NCBI RefSeq assembly: GCF_001431315.2
Contig: NZ_LKHV02000001.1
Coordinates: 620,001 to 684,000, forward strand
Direction of reading: 5' to 3'
Length of the DNA: 64,000 nucleotides
Source of the DNA: Candidatus Berkiella cookevillensis
GTDB lineage: Bacteria; Pseudomonadota; Gammaproteobacteria; Berkiellales; Berkiellaceae
Part shown: piece by piece, positions 47,509-55,604 of the stretch
How positions within the stretch are numbered: position 1 is the stretch's first letter
Layout of the letters: every line of letters begins with the position of its first letter
Translations under genes and position numbers: made by a program
The notes under the pieces: model-generated
What the model was told of the DNA's origin: nothing
Seen by the model: only the letters and a program-made list of their open reading frames with translations
Databases searched by the model: none

Positions 47509-48882
47509 ATGCATATTCATATTTTAGGAATTTGTGGCACATTTATGGGCGGCATTGCACAAATTGCAAAAGAATTAGGCCATGAGGTTTCAGGTTCCGA
47601 TCAGAATGTTTATCCTCCCATGAGTACACAATTAGAAGAGATGGGTATTCATTTAAAATCAGGCTATATTGCAGCCAACCTCACTCCGAGACCTGATGAA
47701 GTGATCATCGGCAATGCATTGTCACGAGGTAACTCAGCTGTAGAATATATTTTAAATGAGGGTATTGCCTATGACTCTGGCCCTGCATGGCTCAAAGAGA
47801 ATGTGCTTGCAAACCGCCATGTCATTGCTATTTCAGGGACGCATGGCAAAACCACGACTTCAAGTATGGTGGCTTGGATATTAGAATGTGCAGGCTTGAA
47901 TCCTGGCTTTTTGATTGGTGGGGTACCGGAAAATTTTGGTGTGTCCGCAAGATTGGGGCAAGCACCTTATTTTGTCATTGAAGCAGACGAATACGATACT
48001 GCATTTTTTGATAAGCGTTCTAAATTTGTACATTACAATCCACAAACATGTATCATCAATAACATAGAATATGATCATGCAGATATTTTTGATGATTTGG
48101 CGGCAATTAAAAAACAATTTCATCATTTGATTCGAATTGTCCCACAAAAAGGTACTGTGATTTATCCTGAAAATGATAAAAATGCTCAATCTGTATTAGA
48201 AATGGGATGTTGGAGCCAAACGACTTGTTTTGCTTTGGATACAGGTAATGATTGGTCAGTAAAGTTAGAGAAGCGTGATGGATCAGCTTTTTCTATTTAT
48301 CATCAGGGTATCTTACAAGGTACGGTTCATTGGAATTTGCTAGGTGAGCATAATGCACAAAATGCATTAGCGGCAGTGATAGCAGCATCTACAGCAGGCG
48401 TTAAGATTGCAACGGCCTGCAAAGCACTTGAATCCTTTAAATCCGTTAAAAGACGGCTAGAAAAGAAAGGGAGTGTGAATGGGGTTACTATTTATGATGA
48501 TTTTGCACATCATCCAACAGCGATCCATGAAACCCTAAAAGCACTCAGGAATCATATTGGTCAGGCTCCCTTGGTAGCTGTTTTAGATTTGCGCTCAAAC
48601 ACAATGAAAATGGGTGTACATCGTAATAGTTTGGTGCAGTCTTTATCGATCGCAGATCAGATTTGGATATATCGTTCTCCTGATATCGAGTGGCCTGTTG
48701 AGGAGGTTTTTGCTTCTTTGGGCAAAAAAGTCAATATTTTGAATAAGACAGATGATATTATTCAGAGTATCGTTCAGCAAACGCAGCAAGATATGCATGT
48801 GTGTGTTATGAGCAATGGTGGATTTGATAACTTGCATATGCGCTTATTAACAGCGCTTAATGATAGTCGTACGGTAGCTTGA
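47509..48882 (+). CDS. mpl: UDP-N-acetylmuramate:L-Ala-gamma-D-Glu-meso-DAP ligase
   Basis: Recycles the murein tripeptide by joining it to UDP-MurNAc. The 457-residue Mur ligase has the Rossmann-like start HIHILGICGTFMGGIAQIAKELGHEVSGSD, the P-loop AISGTHGKTTT (about 107-117), EADEYDTAFFDKRSKF (about 160-175) and the C-terminal domain with YDDFAHHPTAI (about 329-339) and DLRSNTMKMG. Those motifs separate Mpl from MurC. AAGGAG sits just before the ATG. ubiX follows 4 bases later. Confidence 0.96.
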   Translation: MHIHILGICGTFMGGIAQIAKELGHEVSGSDQNVYPPMSTQLEEMGIHLKSGYIAANLTPRPDEVIIGNALSRGNSAVEYILNEGIAYDSGPAWLKENVLANRHVIAISGTHGKTTTSSMVAWILECAGLNPGFLIGGVPENFGVSARLGQAPYFVIEADEYDTAFFDKRSKFVHYNPQTCIINNIEYDHADIFDDLAAIKKQFHHLIRIVPQKGTVIYPENDKNAQSVLEMGCWSQTTCFALDTGNDWSVKLEKRDGSAFSIYHQGILQGTVHWNLLGEHNAQNALAAVIAASTAGVKIATACKALESFKSVKRRLEKKGSVNGVTIYDDFAHHPTAIHETLKALRNHIGQAPLVAVLDLRSNTMKMGVHRNSLVQSLSIADQIWIYRSPDIEWPVEEVFASLGKKVNILNKTDDIIQSIVQQTQQDMHVCVMSNGGFDNLHMRLLTALNDSRTVA

Positions 48883-48886
48883 AGAT

Positions 48887-49507
48887 ATGGTTCAAAATGA
48901 AGTGACATTGGCTTTTTCGGGTGCAAGCGGGGCTATATATGGCTGGAAATTATTAGAAAAACTAGTAGCAGCCAAGCGTAAAGTTTCAATTGTGATGTCG
49001 CCAGCTGGGGCAATGGTTTTTAAAGATGAAGTCGATAAAGACTTGCCAGGCAGCACTATTAGAATGACAGAATATATTGTCAAAAAGCTAGATGTTGCTT
49101 CTGAGTTTATCAAAGTCTACGGCAAAGATGACTGGTATTCTCCTTTAGCCAGTGGTAGTGGTGCCCCCAGTCAAATGGTTGTATGCCCTTGTAGCGCCGG
49201 ATGTTTATCAGCCATTGCTTTGGGTGCAAGCAATAATTTATTGGAGCGAGCTGCTGATGTTGTTTTGAAAGAGAGAGGGCAGCTGATCTTGCTGTTAAGA
49301 GAAATGCCACTTTCTTCCATTCATTTGCAACATATGCTTAGCTTATCTCAGATGGGGACGGTTATCATGCCTGCAAGCCCAGGATTTTATTTGAATCCTA
49401 AAAAAATTGAGGATTTGGTGGATTTTGTCGTTGCGCGTATCCTAGATCAGCTGCATATTACGCATGACTTAACGCCTAAATGGGGTGTAGAACTGAGTAA
49501 GGTTTAA
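48887..49507 (+). CDS. ubiX: Flavin prenyltransferase UbiX
   Basis: Builds prenylated FMN, the cofactor of the UbiD decarboxylase in ubiquinone synthesis. The 206-residue flavoprotein has AFSGASGAIYGWKLLE (about 9-24), the SPLASGSGAPSQMVVCPCSAGCLSAIALGASNNLLERAADVVLKE region (about 85-128) and RGQLILLLREMPLSSIHLQHM with PASPGFY. Length is as expected. It ends just before a strong terminator, and pairs with mpl as in several Gammaproteobacteria. Confidence 0.96.
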   Translation: MVQNEVTLAFSGASGAIYGWKLLEKLVAAKRKVSIVMSPAGAMVFKDEVDKDLPGSTIRMTEYIVKKLDVASEFIKVYGKDDWYSPLASGSGAPSQMVVCPCSAGCLSAIALGASNNLLERAADVVLKERGQLILLLREMPLSSIHLQHMLSLSQMGTVIMPASPGFYLNPKKIEDLVDFVVARILDQLHITHDLTPKWGVELSKV

Positions 49508-49520
49508 AGCATACTCAAAA

Positions 49521-49548
49521 AAAAAAGCAGACAAATGTCTGCTTTTTT
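49521..49548. terminator. Bidirectional terminator between ubiX and the HU-like gene
   Basis: AAAAAAGCAGACA (49521-49533) pairs perfectly with TGTCTGCTTTTTT (49536-49548) around a 2-base loop. It is symmetric, so it serves both convergent genes. Confidence 0.88.
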
Positions 49549-49566
49549 ATGCTTACTAACAAAAAT

Positions 49567-50064
49567 CTATGCTTCTTCAATAATAGATTTTAGTGTTTTC
49601 AGTGCTGTAACTTTAACTGACTTTCTAGCTGGCTTTGCTGGAATTTGAATTTCTTCGCCAGTGAATGGATTTCTGCCTACGCGTGCTTTTGTTGCTTTCT
49701 TCATAACACGGCGTACTTTAATGCCTAACTCAGGAATGGTGAGTTCACCAGAGCCTTTAGGTTTAACGTGGCGTTCAATCACATTTCTAATCGCAGCAAA
49801 GACTGCTTTAACGTCTTTACGACTTACTTGAGTCATTTCAACGATTTCGTTGTAAATTTCTGATTTAGATTGTTTGTCAGAGATTGCTTTATGAGGAAAT
49901 TGAGTTCCTGCGATTGCCTTTGCAAGTGTTTTGGGGCGAGCTAGAGAGGCTTTTTTAGCTGGGCTACTTGCAGCTTTAGCGGATGTCGCTTTTGCTGTTT
50001 TAGACTTGGTTGTTTTAGTAGCTTTTGCAGCTTGTGCTTTCGTTGTTGTTTTTCTAGCGGCCAT
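49567..50064 (-). CDS. HU-family DNA-binding protein with histone H1-like N-terminal tail
   Basis: A 165-residue basic protein made of two parts. Residues 1-60 are a low-complexity Lys/Ala/Thr/Ser tail (KTTTKAQAAKATKTTKSK and similar), like the H1-type tails of Hc1, AlgP or eukaryotic linker histones. Residues about 66-165 are an HU/IHF domain: SKSEIYNEIVEMTQVSRKDVKAVFAAI, the beta-arm region VRRVMKKATKARVGRNPFTGEEIQIPAK and the final helix VTALKTLKSIIEE. Normal HU is about 90 residues. It should compact DNA or bind RNA in the nucleoid. AAAAGGA precedes the ATG. Single gene, converging on ubiX. Confidence 0.9.
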   Translation of the reverse strand: MAARKTTTKAQAAKATKTTKSKTAKATSAKAASSPAKKASLARPKTLAKAIAGTQFPHKAISDKQSKSEIYNEIVEMTQVSRKDVKAVFAAIRNVIERHVKPKGSGELTIPELGIKVRRVMKKATKARVGRNPFTGEEIQIPAKPARKSVKVTALKTLKSIIEEA

Positions 50065-50330
50065 CGAATTTTCCTTTTGGATTGTTAAACTGAAGTTAAG
50101 TTACCATACAGAGTTTTAAAAATAAATAGACAAAAACGCTTCATATTTAGCTTTTATCAGTCTGCCTATATTTAAGCGTTGATGTAAAGCGATGTAGTTG
50201 GAGCCTGACTCAGTCGTTGAGAGCTGAATGTGCCACAAAGGGTTAGGTAAGGGTATACACTAAAGTACGCTCTCTACAAAACTGTGTATATAGACAGAAT
50301 TGCTGAACATCATTTTTTTCTGCTCCTTGT
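50065..50330. other. Intergenic region between the HU-like and hsp20 genes
   Basis: About 340 bases separate these divergent genes; the last 75 hold the heat-shock promoter and ribosome-binding site of hsp20. In the remainder I see AT-rich upstream DNA that must include the HU-like promoter on the minus strand, but no consensus box stands out and there is no supported ORF or RNA gene. Confidence 0.5.
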
Positions 50331-50358
50331 CTTGAAAATAAATATTGTCTCCTCATTA
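50331..50358 (+). promoter_or_regulatory. Sigma32-type heat-shock promoter of hsp20
   Basis: CTTGAAA (50331-50337), 13 bases, CCTCATTA (50351-50358), against the known sigma32 consensus CTTGAAA-N11-16-CCCCATNT. The -35 part is perfect and the -10 differs at one key C. It lies 46 bases before the hsp20 start. Confidence 0.75.
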
Positions 50359-50404
50359 TAAATAACAGAGACCAAGCAAAAATGAAATCTTACTGGAGGT
50401 GTAT

Positions 50405-50839
50405 ATGAGTTTTATTCGTCACCAACCTAATTATTGGGTACATGATTTTGAAAAAGAATTATTACCTTTTTTATCGAGCTGTTTTAGCCCAGATCAAAAT
50501 ATAAGTGCTCAAAATTGGTCACCCCGTGTTGATGTAAAAGAAGATAAAAATCAGTATCTTGTTTATGTTGATTTACCTGGCGTTGATCCTAAGGATATCG
50601 ATATTGAAATGGATGGTCATACCTTGACGATTAAAGGTGAGCGTAAGATAGAACGAGAAGAAAAGAAAGATAATTATTATCGACTTGAGCGTGCTTCTGG
50701 TAAGTTTTGCAGACAATTTAGTTTGCCAGAAACAGTGGACAGTAATGGTATTCAAGCCAAAGCTGTACAAGGTGTTTTAACAGTTATATTACCTAAGCTG
50801 AGTGAGCAGAAAACGCGTAAAATAACAATTGAAAGTTAG
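50405..50839 (+). CDS. hsp20: Small heat-shock protein, Hsp20 family
   Basis: ATP-independent holdase that binds unfolding proteins. The 144-residue protein has an alpha-crystallin domain (about 40-132): SPRVDVKEDKNQYLVYVDLPGVDPKDIDIEMDGHTLTIKGERK, YYRLERASGKFCRQFSLPETVD and the closing GVLTVILPK strand. The IxI-like end RKITIES fits the family. The ATG at 50405 is chosen because GGAGG (50395-50399) is 5 bases upstream; an in-frame GTG at 50399 overlaps that site. A sigma32-type promoter and a strong terminator frame it as a single-gene unit. Confidence 0.95.
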   Translation: MSFIRHQPNYWVHDFEKELLPFLSSCFSPDQNISAQNWSPRVDVKEDKNQYLVYVDLPGVDPKDIDIEMDGHTLTIKGERKIEREEKKDNYYRLERASGKFCRQFSLPETVDSNGIQAKAVQGVLTVILPKLSEQKTRKITIES

Positions 50840-50877
50840 AATTTTTCTATTTGCATCGTCATGATGCTCTCTCTTAG

Positions 50878-50914
50878 CATCGAGGGACAATGCTTGTCTC
50901 TCGATGTTTTTTTT
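50878..50914 (+). terminator. Rho-independent terminator after hsp20
   Basis: CATCGAGGGACAA (50878-50890) pairs with TTGTCTCTCGATG (50894-50906), one G-T wobble and a 3-base loop, followed by eight T residues (50907-50914). One of the clearest terminators in the window. Confidence 0.93.
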
Positions 50915-51066
50915 ATTGAAATATTTCAATCTACAGGTTCCTTACTTCAATAAGTGATTATTATTACAGGACATTTTAACTTTTCCCGCTACATTATTTA
51001 CATATTGCTGAACTTCTCTCTTCATACGGTGTCCTACTCACAGAGTATGTAGTTAAGGATAGGTGT

Positions 51067-51729
51067 ATGTCATACAAAATAGATAAAATTTTTCAAGTGT
51101 TCATGCAAGCACAAAAAAAAATTATAAAGTTTACAATCATGATAGCTACGCTTGTATCATTGTCATTTCCTGCATATGCAATTTCAATTCGCTTGTACGA
51201 TGAATTAAAAGCTGCGCGTGATGAGGTTGTATTAACACCCAATGAACACACTGAAAGTATGAAGAAAGCTTTAGCCGTCTTGGTGGGATGTCAACTTGAT
51301 GAGCTATGCACAATGATGGTGATGAAACACATGTCAACAAATGAGGATAATCTGCTCTATATTCACTTTTATAATCGACTTCTCAAAAAGAGAGATAATA
51401 TCTTATATGACAATTTGCATTGTCAGGATGATGCGCTGAATCAGATGAGAAAGGTGATGGCGAGTTGTTTAATTAGTTTGAATAAAAGATTAACTGAGCC
51501 GAGCGATCCTGATCTTCAAATCAAAGCAGATAATACATTGCAAGCATGTGAGCGCAGTCGACTTGGAAAATTAGCCAAAGACAAGAATGTCTTTGCACAA
51601 GCAAAAATGATGGAGTATGAACTGGGTAGACAAAATACAAAAGGCATTGAGTATTGGTATGAGCAAATGACACTTTTGTATCCAACACGGCAGTATCATG
51701 TGTATAGCCAGTGCTCTAATAAGTTTTAA
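51067..51729 (+). CDS. Secreted or periplasmic protein of unknown function
   Basis: A 220-residue protein not recognised. The first about 40 residues hold a basic head and a hydrophobic run ending in SFPAYA, a signal peptide with AxA-type cleavage; the long head (about 20 residues before the core) suggests the true start may be the internal ATG at 51103 (MQAQKKIIKF). The mature part is helical with six Cys spread along it (GCQLDELC, HCQ, SCL, ACER, SQC), which could form disulfides in the periplasm. It stands alone; the next 550 bases hold repeats. Possibly a lineage-specific virulence-associated protein, but nothing proves that. Confidence 0.7.
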   Translation: MSYKIDKIFQVFMQAQKKIIKFTIMIATLVSLSFPAYAISIRLYDELKAARDEVVLTPNEHTESMKKALAVLVGCQLDELCTMMVMKHMSTNEDNLLYIHFYNRLLKKRDNILYDNLHCQDDALNQMRKVMASCLISLNKRLTEPSDPDLQIKADNTLQACERSRLGKLAKDKNVFAQAKMMEYELGRQNTKGIEYWYEQMTLLYPTRQYHVYSQCSNKF

Positions 51730-51778
51730 TATAGTCTTCGTACATGAATTTTACCCACAAGGGGCACAATGTAAGGGG
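51729..51778. repeat. 50-bp direct repeat, copy 1
   Basis: ATATAGTCTTCGTACATGAA-type block running to GTAAGGGG. It recurs at 51874-51923 with 49 of 50 bases identical (ACCCA versus ACCCG). The repeat unit is 145 bases. Confidence 0.9.
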
Positions 51779-51792
51779 TGTTGTCTTCGCCT

Positions 51793-51869
51793 TCTCGCAA
51801 TCCTCATGTACTTCAATGTACATTCCGGTTGCTCGAGGCTTGACGCCTACCTTAAAACTCATGTGCTGT
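51793..51869. repeat. Diverged repeat, copy A
   Basis: Begins TCTCGCAATCCTCATGTA and runs through TTGACGCCTACCTTAAAACTCATG. It resembles 52183-52256 (CTCGCAATTCTCATGTAT through TTGATGTCTACTACCCTAAAGTCAT), roughly three quarters identical by eye. The two copies flank the MITE-like element. Confidence 0.65.
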
Positions 51870-51873
51870 GACT

Positions 51874-51923
51874 ATATAGTCTTCGTACATGAATTTTACC
51901 CGCAAGGGGCACAATGTAAGGGG
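51874..51923. repeat. 50-bp direct repeat, copy 2
   Basis: Second copy of the block at 51729-51778, differing at one base. The near identity indicates recent duplication of the 145-bp unit. Confidence 0.9.
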
Positions 51924-51964
51924 GGGGCTTCTCGCTTTCAATCTTAATCTGGATGATAGGATTT

Positions 51965-52156
51965 GTCGTTGCGAGCAAAAGGCGCAGGAAAAAGGTGAAA
52001 TAAGGGATACACTATAACGTCTTTTGCGCGGCAATCCATCTTGAAGTCTCTCTTACCACGCGTTCCATTAAAGATCTTGAATGGATTGCTTCGCTTTAGC
52101 CGTGATATTTTTGTGTTTTTTCAATGAATTATAGACGGCTTTCGCTCGCAATGACG
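51965..52156. mobile_element. MITE-like palindromic element, copy 1
   Basis: A 192-bp element bounded by imperfect terminal inverted repeats GTCGTTGCGAGC (51965) and CTCGCAATGACG (52145-52156). Inside are GCAAAAGGCG against CGTCTTTTGC, and GCAATCCAT against ATGGATTGC. It is about 80 percent identical by eye to 57890-58080. No ORF of its own. It lies between convergent genes (the secreted protein and lipB). Confidence 0.8.
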
Positions 52157-52182
52157 AACCTTTATTTGTTGAGAGGATTCAG

Positions 52183-52256
52183 CTCGCAATTCTCATGTAT
52201 TTTTACATACATTCGCTTGTTTGAAGTTTGATGTCTACTACCCTAAAGTCATCTGT
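52183..52256. repeat. Diverged repeat, copy B
   Basis: Partner of copy A at 51793-51869, on the other side of the MITE-like element, just downstream of the lipB stop. It contains a short palindromic region around ATGTAT-ATACAT. Confidence 0.6.
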
Positions 52257-52277
52257 GAAGGGTATGGTCTTAGAATG

Positions 52278-52934
52278 TTAAGATTGCTGTCTTTGTTTAT
52301 GCCAGTCTTGAATAATGCTTAAAATATCTGTTTGAACTTGTGTAAGACTAATGTCGGGTCTATAAGCTGCAATTTGAGTCATCTCTAAATTTTTAAAGCC
52401 ACAGGGATTAATACGAGAAAAAGGCTCTAGATCCATAGCGACGTTTAAGCTAATGCCATGATAACAAGCCCCTTTTTTAATACGCAGTCCTAAGGAGGCA
52501 ATCTTTTTATTCTCAACATAAATACCAGGTGCGCCCGGTATACAATGTGCTGCGATACTGTATTCTGCTAGTAAAGATATAACAAAAGATTCTAGCAGGC
52601 ACACGAGGCTTTTCACTGTTAGACCCAAACGCTTTACATCCCATAAAACATAAATCATCAACTGCCCAGGGCCGTGATAGGTGACTTGACCCCCTCTATC
52701 ACTTTGTGTGATTTCAATAGCACCAGGATTGAGAATATGCTCTTGCTTACCAGCCTGACCTTGAGTAAAGACAGGCAAGTGTTCAAGTAGCCATAATTGA
52801 TCTTGAGTATCTGCTAAGCGATTGATAGTAAAATCTTTCATCTGCTGGAAAATCGTCGTATAAGGCTGAGCGGATTGAAAAATTTTAGTTTGGAGATGTA
52901 TATCCATAGGGCTTAGAGAGGATGTTGTTAGCAT
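52278..52934 (-). CDS. lipB: Octanoyl-[ACP]:protein N-octanoyltransferase
   Basis: Transfers octanoate from ACP to lipoyl domains of 2-oxoacid dehydrogenases. The 218-residue protein has [14 protein letters not shown] (about 55-68), the signature [18 protein letters not shown] (about 80-97), catalytic Lys144 in [11 protein letters not shown] and Cys178 in RINPCGF; their 34-residue distance is the same as Lys135/Cys169 in E. coli. The start may be the ATG at 52907, which matches the family better; 52934 is listed because it lies 2 bases after ybeD and fits coupling. lipA is not in the window. Confidence 0.95.
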   Translation of the reverse strand: MLTTSSLSPMDIHLQTKIFQSAQPYTTIFQQMKDFTINRLADTQDQLWLLEHLPVFTQGQAGKQEHILNPGAIEITQSDRGGQVTYHGPGQLMIYVLWDVKRLGLTVKSLVCLLESFVISLLAEYSIAAHCIPGAPGIYVENKKIASLGLRIKKGACYHGISLNVAMDLEPFSRINPCGFKNLEMTQIAAYRPDISLTQVQTDILSIIQDWHKQRQQS

Positions 52935-52936
52935 TT

Positions 52937-53206
52937 TTATAAAACAAAGAGTACGAGTGGATTGTGACTTAAGTCTTGATAAGCAGCATCTAGTTGTTCT
53001 TGAGAACTTGCTTGCACAGTAACCGTGAGCGATAAATACTTAGCATTTTTACTACTATTAAATCGTATTGCGCCTTCCCCCAAAAGAGGGAAGTGTTTAC
53101 GAATAATCGCAACCACTTCCCCTTCAAATTCTACTTTAGACTCACCAATGATTTTAAAGATGAATTCGCATGGGAAAGAAAGTGGGGTTGAATTTCCCCC
53201 CTGCAT
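52937..53206 (-). CDS. ybeD: YbeD family protein (DUF493)
   Basis: An 89-residue conserved protein with an ACT-like alpha/beta fold; its role is unknown, with a suspected link to lipoate metabolism from its place next to lipB. Family pattern: [24 protein letters not shown] (about 10-33) and [24 protein letters not shown] (about 60-84). Its ATG shares one base with the dacA stop (TAATG), so translation is coupled. The dacA-ybeD-lipB order matches E. coli. Confidence 0.94.
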   Translation of the reverse strand: MQGGNSTPLSFPCEFIFKIIGESKVEFEGEVVAIIRKHFPLLGEGAIRFNSSKNAKYLSLTVTVQASSQEQLDAAYQDLSHNPLVLFVL

Positions 53207-54372
53207 TAGGCTTCACTTTCCTTAGATTTTAATACTTTATGGAATCCAAGGCTGACATAGTCTTGAATACGCATCCATAAAGAACCTTTGTCTACCCCTT
53301 CAAGTGCGATAAGAGGTTGTTCAGCCACAAGGTTATCACCAATGTTGACGGTGAGTTTGCCTTGTAGAGCGCCTTTGACAATAGGTGCTTGCAGATTTTT
53401 ATCGACATGAATTTTTGCATCGATGTCTTTGTATGTACCTTGTGGGATAGTGATATAGAGATCTTCTGTTAAACCGAGAGCAACATTCTTTTTCGTTCCC
53501 ATCCAGATACGTGAACTTTCAATAGGCTTTTGCGCTTCAAAGAGACGATGTGTTTCATAGAATCTAAAGCCGTAGCGTAGTAGTTGTTGGCTATATTGAT
53601 TGCGGGTATTGTCATTTTCTGCACCAACAACAATAGAAATGAGGCGCATACCATCTTTAAGAGCAGAAGCTGCTAAGCAAAATCCTGCAGTGGAAGAGTG
53701 GCCTGTTTTAATACCATCTACAGTAGGTTCGCTCCAGAGTAAGCGGTTGCGGTTTGGTTGTCTAATGCCGTTAAAGGTAAACCATTTTTCAGAATATACT
53801 TTATAGCTATCAGGAAAATCACGTACCAACGCTTGAGAGAGAATGCTTAAATCTTTTGCTGTGGTGTAATGATTGGGATCAGGAATGCCTGTGGCATTTG
53901 TGAAATGCGTATTTTTCATTCCCAGTTTGACAGCCTGTTGATTCATTAATTCTGCAAATGCTTCTTCTGTACCTGCAACGTATTCTGCTAATGCAACAGA
54001 AGCGTCGTTGCCAGATTGAATGATGACACCTTTTAATAAGTCATCTACTTTAATTTTTTTACCCGTCTCAACGAACATGCGTGAGCCTTCTGTGCGCCAT
54101 GCTTTATCAGATACGGCAATTTCTTGATCAAGCGAGAGACGACCACTTTCAAGTTCTGCGTCAACAATATAAACAGTCATCATTTTGGTTAAACTGGCTG
54201 GGTCGATCCGTTTTTCAGAATCTTTTTCTGCTAAGACTTTGTTACTATGATAGTCAACCAAAATATATGATTGAACGTTCATGTCAGGCGCACTTGGAAC
54301 AGAAAATGCAAAGACAAGTGGCGAAAATAAAGCTAAATAAAAGCCTTTCAAGTATCTTGAGAATTTATTCAT
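53206..54372 (-). CDS. dacA: D-alanyl-D-alanine carboxypeptidase (PBP5/6 type)
   Basis: Trims the terminal D-Ala of peptidoglycan pentapeptides at the outer face of the inner membrane. The 388-residue protein has a signal peptide (1-22), the catalytic Ser60 in SLTK, SGN at 120-122, KTG at 221-223, the C-terminal beta domain and a terminal amphipathic helix (WMRIQDYVSLGFHKVLKSKE) as membrane anchor. Length is that of E. coli PBP5 (403). ybeD and lipB follow on the same strand. Confidence 0.97.
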   Translation of the reverse strand: MNKFSRYLKGFYLALFSPLVFAFSVPSAPDMNVQSYILVDYHSNKVLAEKDSEKRIDPASLTKMMTVYIVDAELESGRLSLDQEIAVSDKAWRTEGSRMFVETGKKIKVDDLLKGVIIQSGNDASVALAEYVAGTEEAFAELMNQQAVKLGMKNTHFTNATGIPDPNHYTTAKDLSILSQALVRDFPDSYKVYSEKWFTFNGIRQPNRNRLLWSEPTVDGIKTGHSSTAGFCLAASALKDGMRLISIVVGAENDNTRNQYSQQLLRYGFRFYETHRLFEAQKPIESSRIWMGTKKNVALGLTEDLYITIPQGTYKDIDAKIHVDKNLQAPIVKGALQGKLTVNIGDNLVAEQPLIALEGVDKGSLWMRIQDYVSLGFHKVLKSKESEA

Positions 54373-54450
54373 GTTAGTTACCCTGCATATTATTCTGAAA
54401 AGAAATTGCCTTTAGATAGTCTAACATATTCATCTAATAAAATGAGCGTA

Positions 54451-54498
54451 GCGAATGATTTTTCCTCTACCAATTTTGGGAGAGGAAAAATCATTCGC
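54451..54498. repeat. Perfect long hairpin (CCTCTCCC family, copy 2)
   Basis: GCGAATGATTTTTCCTCT (54451-54468) pairs perfectly with AGAGGAAAAATCATTCGC (54481-54498), and the loop contains CCAA/TTGG. AATGAGCGTA precedes it, as in the element at 3719. Between rlpA and dacA it could also terminate rlpA transcripts. Confidence 0.85.
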
Positions 54499-54563
54499 TT
54501 TGCGAACGAAGAAAAAGACAGTACTTATTAACGCCAGACTCAATCATTGTGAGCGATGCGCTT

Positions 54564-55481
54564 TTATTCAAAGACAAGCTTAGATAAAGATAATTGTGCT
54601 AATTCATTTTTTACATTTTCAGCCAGTTCTAAATCAACGATAGGCCCAACTCTTACTTTATACAAAGGAGAGTTTGTAATTGGTGATAACACAGAAATCA
54701 TCACTTGTTCCCATTTGTTAGTGATTTGATTTGCTTGAGCCGCTAGTTTATCTGCATTCTCTTTGCTCTTAAAGGCACCAAGCTGAATATAAACAGGCTT
54801 TTGAGCACCAGAGCTTGAAGAAGATGCTGAGGCGACAGCGGTTGTTGTTTTAGAAGGTGTTGAAGATGCTGCGGCAGTACTTATAGCCGTAGTGCTTGCT
54901 TTATTTGTTGCCGAGGATGCGACAGTAGAAGAAGATTTCTTATAGAAGCTATGTGCGTCAATGGCTGTTACTTGCACCATTGCAGTACCACTGTCATATA
55001 CGCCCAATTTTTTAGCGGCCGCATAAGAGAGATCTAAAATTCTATCATCGGCAAATGGTCCTCTATCGTTGATCTTAACGATAATTTCTTTGCCATTTTT
55101 TAGATTTTTTACCTTTGCATAGGTGGGTATAGGTAAGGTTTTATGTGCGGCTGTCATTGCAAACATATCATAAGGCTCGCCGCTTGATGTCCTTTTGCCA
55201 TGAAACTTACGTCCATACCAGGAAGCGATGCCTTTTGCTTGGTAGTCCTTATTTGAAGCCATGACGTGATACTTTTGACCAAATACCTCGTAAGAGCGAG
55301 GGTTACCATATTTACTAAAAGGCTCAACTTTGGGACGTGCATCTGGGATCTTTGATACGTCTCTTTCAACCAATGGAGGACCATCTACTTGGTAGGGATC
55401 ATGCTTTTTAGGGAAAAGTGTACAGCCGCTAAGAAATGCCGAACAAAATAATAGTGCACCAATCCATTTTCCTTTTGCCAT
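54564..55481 (-). CDS. rlpA: Endolytic peptidoglycan transglycosylase RlpA, lipoprotein
   Basis: Septal lytic transglycosylase acting on glycan strands that lack stem peptides. The 305-residue protein has a lipoprotein signal (lipobox FLSGC, Cys20), a double-psi beta-barrel domain (about 75-165: SWYGRKFHGKRTSSGEPYDMFAMTAAHKTLP, then KINDRGPF and ILDLSYAAAKKLG), a Ser/Thr/Ala-rich linker (about 175-220) and a C-terminal SPOR domain (about 225-300) that binds denuded glycan. mrdA/mrdB, often neighbours, are absent here. Confidence 0.96.
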   Translation of the reverse strand: MAKGKWIGALLFCSAFLSGCTLFPKKHDPYQVDGPPLVERDVSKIPDARPKVEPFSKYGNPRSYEVFGQKYHVMASNKDYQAKGIASWYGRKFHGKRTSSGEPYDMFAMTAAHKTLPIPTYAKVKNLKNGKEIIVKINDRGPFADDRILDLSYAAAKKLGVYDSGTAMVQVTAIDAHSFYKKSSSTVASSATNKASTTAISTAAASSTPSKTTTAVASASSSSSGAQKPVYIQLGAFKSKENADKLAAQANQITNKWEQVMISVLSPITNSPLYKVRVGPIVDLELAENVKNELAQLSLSKLVFE

Positions 55482-55604
55482 CGGTTTTCATTCCCAATAA
55501 AGATTAAAGGTAACTGCTCAGACTGTATTAAGGAAGGCTCCTTTCAAGCCAAACTGACTCAAAAGAAGCTTCCCTGTAGGGTTTATAGGAGACAAAAAGC
55601 TACA

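Noticed and set aside
51744-52034. Short open frames on both strands after the secreted protein gene
   Set aside because: They are made of the direct repeats themselves; duplicated peptide blocks without initiation signals.
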